NCBI GenBank assembly: GCA_050045915.1
Contig: JBNGCR010000260.1
Span: 1-6,071, forward strand
Direction: 5' to 3'
DNA length: 6,071 nt
From: Limnospira sp050045915
Lineage (GTDB): Bacteria; Cyanobacteriota; Cyanobacteriia; Cyanobacteriales; Microcoleaceae
Below the pieces are notes generated by a model, which did no database searches, had not been told where the DNA came from, and worked only from the letters and a program-made list of their open reading frames with translations. A program made the position numbers and the translations under genes. Below, piece after piece: positions 1 through 5,447 of the stretch. Numbering within the stretch: position 1 is the stretch's first letter; each line of letters starts with the position of its first letter.

Positions 1-103
1 ACCGAGCATCCATTTGATGAGATAATAATGATTTAAATTGCCATCCCATCACTCCGATTTGCCACGCTTCTATTTTTTTTGAACGAGTCTCCCGGTGCGA
101 TCG

Positions 104-126
104 ACCCATCGCCCCCCCCTATGGGT
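104..126. repeat. Small inverted repeat with a C8 tract in the loop
   Basis: ACCCAT at 104-109 is the exact inverse of ATGGGT at 121-126. The 11-base loop contains eight consecutive C. The stem is only 6 bp and there is no T-run after it, so it is not a convincing terminator. It sits about 100 bases before the chemoreceptor start, where it could lie in the promoter or mRNA leader. The homopolymer could be variable in length or simply error-prone in sequencing. Confidence 0.35.
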
Positions 127-212
127 TGCCGAGTTGTCACGATGATCCGGGCGGGATCTCAACAGAATGTGCATCTAAAAACAGCCTCCCCGATAGTTCG
201 ATCAATATTTTC

Positions 213-218
213 AAGGGG
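213..218 (+). promoter_or_regulatory. Ribosome-binding site of the chemoreceptor gene
   Basis: AAGGGG lies 10 bases before the ATG at 229 and is the only Shine-Dalgarno-like element in reach. It supports that start, which also places the first membrane helix at about residue 23 as expected for this architecture. Confidence 0.55.
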
Positions 219-228
219 TAATTAAGCG

Positions 229-1689
229 ATGCTGAAACAATTGTGGACACTGTTATCCTGGAAAGGAGGTAGCCTGCGACAACGAATTCTCAGAGGTTAT
301 TTCGTCCCCTTAATTTTGTTTTTGATCGTGGCGTTTCTGGTCTATTTTATGGGAGTGCAACCCGTCCGATACCAGATCCAAAATGTCGATAAAATTTACC
401 ACGAAATCGAAGAGGTCGATAACCTGGCATTCAGCATCGTCGCCATGCAGCGTGCCGCGCGGGAATACATCCTGGGGCGAGATCCGATCACCCTGAATGA
501 ATACGAGGAATGGGACACCCTATTTTATGAGAAATCGGAGCAGTTGCGGAGTCTCATTCAACAGGCGGAACAGCGAGAAAGTTTGGATCGGATCATCACC
601 ATCGGCGATCGCGTGAACGAGTTCGACCGGCGTTTAATTTCCTATGTAGAATTGGGGAAACCGGAAAAGGTGTCCGAGGTGTTGCGGCGGTCGGAATCTC
701 AGGCGATTACCCGTCAGTTGGAAGAATTGGTGAACAATTTCGAGCAGATCAAACGGGAGCAGCTAACGGAACAGCAGGAGCGACAAATTCGACTGTTGGA
801 ATGGCTGACCATTTTAGTGTTCGGAAGTACCGCGATCTGCGGTTTTGCGGTGCTGACCCTGGGTTTCGGAATTTCCAATACCATCGATCGCGAAACCGCC
901 CAAATTGCGACGTCCTCCTCGGAAATTGCCGCAGCTTTGGAGGAACAAGAACGCAATCTTTCGTTGCAGGCGAGTTCCGTCAATCAAACCACCACGACCG
1001 TTGACGAGTTAAATGGGACGGTGCGGAACTCCACAGAACAGGCGAAAGCGGCCACGGCGGAAGCTCGCCGGGCGCTGTCTCTGGCGGAAAAGGGGAGCGA
1101 AGCGGTTCAGCAGACGTTGGACCGCATGGAATTGTTGCGCCAAAAAGTCGTGGCGATCGCAGATCGCAGCCGGCAATTGAGCGAAAAATCCCTGCAAATC
1201 AACCGCATGGCCCACATCGTCAGCAACCTGGCTTACCAGACCAATTTACTGGCTTTAAATGCCTCCGTGGAGGCGGTGCGGGCGGGGGAACAGGGTCGGG
1301 GATTCGGGGTGGTGGCGGTCGAAATTCGCAAGCTGGCCGACCGCAGCAAACAGTCTGCCGCCGAAATTAATACCCTCGTCGTCGATATCCAAAAAGCCAT
1401 CCAAATTACCGTCAGCGCCACGAAAGAAGGCAAAGAAACGGTCGTCGAAAGTGTCGGCAGCGCCGAAAATATGTCCGCCGCATTTGCCGGAGTATCCGAA
1501 GCCTTTCACCAAGTTTATATCAACAATCAAACCATTTCTAAAACATCGGAGCAACAATTGATCGCCCTGCAACAGGTAGGCGATTCGATGAACGACCTCA
1601 ACCAGGCAGCCCGCCAAAATGCCGAAAGTATCGCCCTCCTGCGAAGCAATACCCAACGGCTCAATGAATCTTTGTTGAAGTTACGGTGA
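229..1689 (+). CDS. Methyl-accepting chemotaxis protein (CHASE3-like sensor, no evident HAMP)
   Basis: This is a 486-residue transmembrane chemoreceptor that should signal to a CheA/CheW complex controlling motility. Membrane helices are visible at about residues 23-43 and 189-215. The roughly 145 residues between them are external and helical. They contain a segment at about 64-100 with AMQRAAREYILGRD, which resembles CHASE3 domains. The cytoplasmic part is a long heptad-rich coiled coil, and the hairpin tip at about 334-358 is highly conserved (AYQTNLLALNASVEAVRAGE, then QGRGFGVVA), diagnostic for the MCP signalling domain. After the second helix the chain passes almost directly into the coiled coil (ISNTIDRETAQIA), and I cannot recognise the usual 50-residue HAMP linker. 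The C-terminus (SLLKLR) has no pentapeptide tether for CheR/CheB. The solute-binding-protein gene begins 7 bases after the stop, suggesting co-transcription and a shared sensing job. The MCP assignment is secure; the ligand and output (chemotaxis or phototaxis through type IV pili) are inferred. Confidence 0.95.
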   Translation: MLKQLWTLLSWKGGSLRQRILRGYFVPLILFLIVAFLVYFMGVQPVRYQIQNVDKIYHEIEEVDNLAFSIVAMQRAAREYILGRDPITLNEYEEWDTLFYEKSEQLRSLIQQAEQRESLDRIITIGDRVNEFDRRLISYVELGKPEKVSEVLRRSESQAITRQLEELVNNFEQIKREQLTEQQERQIRLLEWLTILVFGSTAICGFAVLTLGFGISNTIDRETAQIATSSSEIAAALEEQERNLSLQASSVNQTTTTVDELNGTVRNSTEQAKAATAEARRALSLAEKGSEAVQQTLDRMELLRQKVVAIADRSRQLSEKSLQINRMAHIVSNLAYQTNLLALNASVEAVRAGEQGRGFGVVAVEIRKLADRSKQSAAEINTLVVDIQKAIQITVSATKEGKETVVESVGSAENMSAAFAGVSEAFHQVYINNQTISKTSEQQLIALQQVGDSMNDLNQAARQNAESIALLRSNTQRLNESLLKLR

Positions 1690-1696
1690 ACCGATC

Positions 1697-3040
1697 ATGA
1701 AGCCCCAGAATCTATCGCTCCTTTCCCTTTCAAAACCCGTAAAAATATGTCCGAATTGCGGGCGATCGCATCTCTCAAAATCTGGAACGATCAATTTATC
1801 AGCTGACGTTTCGGCGGCGGTGCGGTCGGTGGCGGGTTCGGTGAAACGCCGTCAATTTCTGACCGGTATCGCCGCCGCATCAACCGTGGGAATGTTGAGC
1901 AATTGTAGCCCGTCGCCCGACCCAGAATCCGGTGAAAATTTATCCGCAAAAAAATTAGAAAAAAATCGTTTAAAAATTGCCTTTTTACCCATCACCTGTG
2001 CCACACCGATTTTAATTTCTCAATCTTTGGGATTGTATCAAAAATATGGGTTGGATGTGGAATTGGTGCGGATGAATAGCTGGAACCAAGTGCAAGAAAG
2101 TGCGATCGTGGGGAATTTGGATGCCTACCATATGTTGTCCCCAATGCCGATCGCCATCAGTTTGGGATTGCAGGGTCGCCCCTTTCCGATCAAACTGGCT
2201 TGCATCGAAAATATTAACGGAAACGCCATTACCGTGGCGAACAAACACCGAGACAATGTCAAAGGCCCCGCAGATTTCAAAGGATTTCGCATCGCCATTC
2301 CCTTTATTTATTCGATGCACAATTTGCTGTTGCGGTACTATCTCGCCGCCGGAAAAGTCAACCCCGATCGCGACGTGGAACTCGTCGTCCTCCCCCCGCC
2401 GGACATGGTGAATAAATTGGGAACCGGGGAAATTGATGCCATGATCGTTGCCGAACCGTTCAACCAATTGGCGGTCGCTCGGGGGGTGGGATTCATCCAT
2501 TTATTAACCCGAGAACTTTGGCCCGGTCATCCCTGCTGTTCCTTCGCCACCTCCCGGGATTGGATCGACCGCTACCCCAACACGTTTCGCGCCCTCAACA
2601 AAGTCATTATCGAAGGGTCAAGTTATGCCAGACTCGCTCAAAATCGGCGGGATGTGGCGCGGCGACTTTCGGAGTCAAAATATCTCAACGTTGGAGATGA
2701 TATTCTCCAAGACATCATGATCGGAAACTTTGTCGATGGTGCGGGTCAAACTCAGGAGGTTCCCGACCGCATCGATTTCGATCCCTACCCCTGGAAAAGT
2801 TTTTCCTACTGGATAACCTCCCAATTTGAACGGTGGGGATATCTCCCCCTCGGACAGACCAACCACGAGGCGATCGCCGACGACATTTTTATGACGGGAC
2901 TCGCCCGCCAAATGGCGAAACAGTTGGGACACCAACCCCCCACGATCATCCTCCGATACGAAGACTTAAAATTCGACCGATTCGACCCCAGCGAACCGGA
3001 AAACTACGCCCTCCAACAGATCGAAAAATACGGGTTTTAA
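1697..3040 (+). CDS. Tat-exported solute-binding protein, NrtA/CmpA/SsuA-like
   Basis: The protein has 447 residues as called and resembles periplasmic binding proteins of nitrate, bicarbonate and sulfonate ABC importers. A twin-arginine motif (KRRQFLTG, residues 50-57) precedes a short hydrophobic stretch and Cys70 (LSNC), a possible lipidation site, although Asn before the Cys is atypical. The mature domain starts near residue 91 (RLKIAFLPITCATP). Family marks are SWNQVQES with Trp129, GNAITVANKH (about 175-184), His208 five residues before RYYLAAG, NPDRDVELVVLPPPDMV (about 222-238) and AEPFNQ (252-257). Several of these line up with NrtA/CmpA, but the region after ELWPGHP lacks the charged residues I expect in those proteins, so nitrate or bicarbonate specificity should not be assumed. 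No permease or ATPase gene lies nearby; the partner is the chemoreceptor 7 bases upstream. The start is uncertain. A GTG at 1841 (residue 49) would give a normal Tat signal beginning MKRRQF, whereas the ATG start adds 48 residues including CPNCG. Neither start has a strong ribosome-binding site. Confidence 0.88.
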   Translation: MKPQNLSLLSLSKPVKICPNCGRSHLSKSGTINLSADVSAAVRSVAGSVKRRQFLTGIAAASTVGMLSNCSPSPDPESGENLSAKKLEKNRLKIAFLPITCATPILISQSLGLYQKYGLDVELVRMNSWNQVQESAIVGNLDAYHMLSPMPIAISLGLQGRPFPIKLACIENINGNAITVANKHRDNVKGPADFKGFRIAIPFIYSMHNLLLRYYLAAGKVNPDRDVELVVLPPPDMVNKLGTGEIDAMIVAEPFNQLAVARGVGFIHLLTRELWPGHPCCSFATSRDWIDRYPNTFRALNKVIIEGSSYARLAQNRRDVARRLSESKYLNVGDDILQDIMIGNFVDGAGQTQEVPDRIDFDPYPWKSFSYWITSQFERWGYLPLGQTNHEAIADDIFMTGLARQMAKQLGHQPPTIILRYEDLKFDRFDPSEPENYALQQIEKYGF

Positions 3041-3051
3041 TATCAAATCCG
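3031..3051 (+). terminator. Weak terminator-like hairpin overlapping the stop codon of the binding-protein gene
   Basis: CGGGTTT (3031-3037) can pair with AAATCCG (3045-3051) as a 7-bp stem containing one G-U pair. The 7-base loop holds the TAA stop, and a short T-rich stretch (TTTGTAT) follows. The stem is weak and the T-run is interrupted, so this is only a possible intrinsic terminator for the two-gene operon. Confidence 0.25.
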
Positions 3052-3056
3052 GTTTG

Positions 3057-3082
3057 TATAGCAGTGCGCGCTCGTTGCTATA
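3057..3082. repeat. Compact palindrome in the convergent spacer
   Basis: TATAGCA (3057-3063) and TGCTATA (3076-3082) are perfect inverse copies. As RNA the stem extends by two G-U pairs and one G-C pair to 10 bp, with a 6-base CGCGCT loop. It lies between the ends of two convergent genes, so it could act as a bidirectional transcript end, but no T-run follows on either strand. Its left arm TATAGCAGT recurs exactly at 5383-5391 in another palindrome, hinting at a dispersed intergenic repeat family. Confidence 0.5.
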
Positions 3083-3157
3083 ACTTGATCGAAGCCGTCG
3101 CGAAAACTCCCCAACCTCAATTGTCATGGGGTTTGAGTTCTCAAGGGCTCCCTAATA

Positions 3158-3173
3158 CCGACTCCCGACTCCC
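3158..3173. repeat. Short tandem heptamer repeat (CCGACTC)
   Basis: CCGACTC occurs twice in tandem (3158-3164 and 3165-3171), followed by CC and a run of five T. Heptameric tandem repeats of this kind (STRR sequences) are known from intergenic regions of filamentous cyanobacteria. With only two units the assignment is tentative. The array ends just beside the kinase stop codon. Confidence 0.45.
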
Positions 3174-3178
3174 TTTTT

Positions 3179-5242
3179 CTAACCCGAAATCACCCGCGAT
3201 CGCCTCTTGGACTCGACAGGGGCGACATCAGTTTCGGCTAGGGGAATCGTAAAGTGGAACTGGGAACCCCGATCCTTTCCGGCGGAGTCCGCCCAAATTT
3301 TGCCGCCCCACCCGGTCACGATTTGTTTGCCGATCGCCAAACCCAAACCCGTCCCCCCCACCGTCCGGCGCAGGGAGCCTTCCTCCTGATAAAAGCGATC
3401 AAATACGGCCTCCAGGCGGTTCGGCTCGATGCCCCGCCCCGTGTCCGCCACCGTCACCTCCAACATCCGATCATCGCCGTTGCGTCGGGCGCGGATCGTC
3501 ACCTTGCCCTCGGAACGGGTAAACTTGCAGGCGTTGTCCAACAGTTTAGTCAGCAATTCCACCAACCATTCCCCGTCAGCTCGCACCAGCGGCAAATCGG
3601 GGTCAATTTCCGTCTTGATCGCGGGGCGGCCGTTGGAGTGGCGGGTGCGGATGCCGCTGATCGCCAGATCGATACATTCTTCGAGGCGCAGGGATTCCGG
3701 ATTCCAGTCCACGCGGCCGCTTTCGAGGTGAGAGAGGGTCAAAAAGTCCTGCACCAGCTTCCGCAGGCGTTCCGCGTCGGCCTGGGCCGTCTCCAACATC
3801 ACCTGTCGCATTTCCACCGGCATATCCGGTTCCTGGCTGAGGGACTCCAGGCAAACTTGGATCGTCGATAGGGGGGTGCGGAGTTCGTGGCCCGTGATGG
3901 CGATCAGGTTGCTGCGGGTGCGTTCCAGGGCTTCGAGTTGCTGGTTGAGATCTTCGAGGTTCGCGTAGGTTTCCGCCTGGATGAGGGCCGCGGCGAGTTG
4001 GGTGGCGATCGCGTCCACCAAGGATAACTCGTCCTCCTGCCAGGCGGCATTGCCCGAGGCGCACTGGTGGAGTTCCACCATTCCCACCAATTGACCTTGG
4101 TACAAAATGGGAACCATCAACCATCCGCCGATCTCCCATTTCTGAGTCAGTTTTTCGAGGGTTGCCTGACGCTCCGCCGAGAGATCGTCCACATCTGCGA
4201 CTTCCCGCATATAGATATGGTGCTGTTGTCGCAACACCTCCTGAAATAATGGATTGTCCCGAAGCGGCCACGTTTCCCCCCGCAACGATCGGGCCGGAGA
4301 GACTTCCGATGTTTCCGAACAGGGTTGCAGATACTCATGTTGGACGACCACCGTTTCATCCGCAGACTTACATCGGTAAATCAAGCACCGCTGGGCTCTC
4401 ATGGCTTCCCCCAATTCCCGGGTGGCGATCTCAATCACCTCGTGGGGGTCGAGGGACTGGCGGATGGCGGCGGTGATGGAATTGACGAGCCGTTCTTTCC
4501 ACTCTTGAACCGCCAGGGAACGGTAGACCCGCAGTAACTTGTGTTGCCCAGCTTGCAGGTACGTTACCAGGCGGTGGGCGAAGGGGTCGTTGAAGGAGGA
4601 ACAGTCCGCCGGGATGGATTGTTCTTGAGTGCGGGGAGATTTCCGGGCGGTTTTTCGTTTCTTTTCGATCGCTTGGGGTAGGCTGTAAGTCTGGAACGCC
4701 TCCCGGATTTTGGCTTTGAGTTCCGGTCGGTAGTGTTCGATCCGTTCCAAGAGCAACCGGGCGACCTGGCCACAAATGCCACGGTCGGAAGTCCAGATTC
4801 CCTCGAAGGGGCGGGCCTGATCCATCGGCACTTGGCTTGACATCTCGGAATTGTCGGCTAAATCCTGCCGTTCGATGCAAACCAAACAGGTCGAATATTG
4901 TCGCCCCAAAACCACCAAATTCCACTCTTGGCTCAACGGGTCTTTGCCATCAAACGCGACGGTTTCGTAGTCCATCGAGGCATTTTTGAACTCCGTTTCC
5001 GGCGTGGCCATCACATAAACCTGAGAACTCAACACCGCAATTCGCCGGTAACGGTGGGCTTCCTGGCGATAAAAATGTTCCCGTTGGAATGTGGCGATGA
5101 CCAGGGGAAAATCGGACCCGGCCAGCACTTGATCTTCCATCGCGTGGGAAAGCGCTGTCAGGGAGGATTTAAAGTAAATCTGGGGTCGGAGGTGGGGCTG
5201 TGCCTGCACCAATTCTCTTAGAACTGAGATAGAAATACTCAT
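3179..5242 (-). CDS. DICT-GAF sensor histidine kinase
   Basis: This is a 687-residue soluble sensor kinase without membrane helices. Residues about 1-185 form a DICT sensory domain, a cyanobacterial input module found with histidine kinases and cyclases; the start MSISISVLRELVQ and YFKSSLTALSHAMEDQ (23-38) are typical. A basic, polar linker (about 190-215) leads to a GAF domain (about 250-425) whose end, VPILYQGQLVGMVELHQCAS, resembles phytochrome and cyanobacteriochrome GAFs, but the usual chromophore-attaching Cys-His pair is absent. A coiled-coil segment (about 424-445) joins it to a HisKA domain with phospho-acceptor His452 (GHELRTPLS). The HATPase domain has the N box (LLDN, Asn570), G1 (VADTGRGI, 598-605), F box (FDRFYQ) and G2 (GGTGLGLAIG, 629-638), so it appears catalytically complete. 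No receiver domain or response-regulator gene adjoins it, so its partner is unknown. The start at 5242 fits the family N-terminus, though the nearest purine-rich site (GAGGGAAC) is rather far upstream. Confidence 0.95.
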   Translation of the reverse strand: MSISISVLRELVQAQPHLRPQIYFKSSLTALSHAMEDQVLAGSDFPLVIATFQREHFYRQEAHRYRRIAVLSSQVYVMATPETEFKNASMDYETVAFDGKDPLSQEWNLVVLGRQYSTCLVCIERQDLADNSEMSSQVPMDQARPFEGIWTSDRGICGQVARLLLERIEHYRPELKAKIREAFQTYSLPQAIEKKRKTARKSPRTQEQSIPADCSSFNDPFAHRLVTYLQAGQHKLLRVYRSLAVQEWKERLVNSITAAIRQSLDPHEVIEIATRELGEAMRAQRCLIYRCKSADETVVVQHEYLQPCSETSEVSPARSLRGETWPLRDNPLFQEVLRQQHHIYMREVADVDDLSAERQATLEKLTQKWEIGGWLMVPILYQGQLVGMVELHQCASGNAAWQEDELSLVDAIATQLAAALIQAETYANLEDLNQQLEALERTRSNLIAITGHELRTPLSTIQVCLESLSQEPDMPVEMRQVMLETAQADAERLRKLVQDFLTLSHLESGRVDWNPESLRLEECIDLAISGIRTRHSNGRPAIKTEIDPDLPLVRADGEWLVELLTKLLDNACKFTRSEGKVTIRARRNGDDRMLEVTVADTGRGIEPNRLEAVFDRFYQEEGSLRRTVGGTGLGLAIGKQIVTGWGGKIWADSAGKDRGSQFHFTIPLAETDVAPVESKRRSRVISG

Positions 5243-5271
5243 CTGATGGTTTCTTGTTCCCTCTATGAGCC

Positions 5272-5302
5272 TCAGACAAACAGCGCCTTTCGGGAGGTCT
5301 GA
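5272..5302 (-). other. Inverted repeat in the probable 5' leader of the kinase mRNA
   Basis: TCAGAC (5272-5277) is the exact inverse of GTCTGA (5297-5302), with 19 bases between. The hairpin would end about 30 bases before the kinase start codon in its mRNA. On the plus strand it is followed by a T-rich stretch (CCTTTTCTTTT), so it could instead end a transcript running antisense to the kinase. The stem is short; function is unproven. Confidence 0.3.
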
Positions 5303-5383
5303 CCTTTTCTTTTGGGTTGGACTGGGGGTCGATCGCGATGATTTGAGTCTTGATGAATAACGAATCGCACAATTGCATTACAT

Positions 5384-5443
5384 ATAGCAGTTTATCAGCT
5401 TCGCCCGACAATGCGTCCGGTTGATATTGGCCACGACTGCTAT
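5384..5443. repeat. 60-base imperfect palindromic element upstream of the kinase
   Basis: The ends ATAGCAGT (5384-5391) and ACTGCTAT (5436-5443) are perfect 8-bp inverse copies. Further pairs occur inside: TATCA (5393-5397) with TGATA (5422-5426), and GAC (5407-5409) with GTC (5415-5417) around an AATGC loop. It starts 4 bases beyond the stop codon of the DUF4912 gene, so the structure could end that transcript, but no T-run follows on the minus strand. It shares the 9-mer TATAGCAGT with the palindrome at 3057-3082. Confidence 0.5.
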
Positions 5444-5447
5444 CAAT

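Larger units (their letters stand above)
1..228. other. Non-coding leader upstream of the chemoreceptor operon
   Basis: No gene can be supported here. The stretch contains an AT-rich patch near 20-40, a run of eight T at 73-80, a run of eight C at 112-119 inside a small inverted repeat, and a ribosome-binding site at its right end. I looked for a -35/-10 pair upstream of the start at 229. Only partial -10 matches (TCTAAA at 174-179, AATATT at 205-210) were found, without a -35 at proper spacing, so no promoter is called. One frame is open from the left edge to a TAA at about 34-36. It could be the tail of an upstream gene but is too short to judge. Confidence 0.6.
5243..5447 (-). promoter_or_regulatory. 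Spacer between DUF4912 gene and kinase, probable kinase promoter region
   Basis: This 205-base gap separates two minus-strand genes and is long enough for a separate kinase promoter. On the minus strand a TGTAAT hexamer (5382-5377) is a fair -10 candidate about 135 bases before the kinase start, but no good -35 lies at 16-18 bases from it. The spacer also holds a palindromic element (5384-5443) and a leader hairpin (5272-5302), both listed separately. I found no NtcA-type GTA-N8-TAC site. Confidence 0.3.

Noticed and set aside
1..36. Possible 3' end of an upstream gene on the plus strand
   Set aside because: Eleven open codons before a TAA are expected by chance, and the residues match nothing I recognise.
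262..276. Near-perfect Shine-Dalgarno sequence AAAGGAGGT inside the chemoreceptor gene
   Set aside because: No ATG, GTG or TTG follows at suitable distance in frame; only a CTG at 274. The codons encode normal residues before the first membrane helix, and the start at 229 has its own binding site.
1009..1656. Antisense frames within the chemoreceptor gene
   Set aside because: The chemoreceptor frame carries the unmistakable MCP hairpin motif over the same bases; the antisense translations resemble no family.
1742..1790. Remnant of an insertion-sequence zinc ribbon (CPNCG followed by KSGT)
   Set aside because: The short similarity to transposase zinc ribbons lacks the second cysteine pair, and no inverted repeats or transposase fragments surround it.
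3109..3178. Intrinsic terminator using the CCCCA/TGGGG pair or the T5 run at 3174-3178
   Set aside because: The 5-bp stem at 3109-3131 has a long loop and no T-run after it, and the T5 run is preceded by the heptamer repeat, which does not fold into a hairpin.
2833..3252. Plus-strand frame spanning the end of the binding-protein gene and the convergent spacer
   Set aside because: It overlaps two real genes in another frame or strand, has no conserved motif, and includes repeat-like spacer sequence.
3254..4537. Long open frames on the plus strand opposite the kinase gene (for example 3254-3871 and 4162-4476)
   Set aside because: They lie wholly inside the well-supported kinase gene on the other strand, their translations are low in complexity and rich in Arg, His and Pro, and they show no recognisable domain. 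They are by-products of codon bias.
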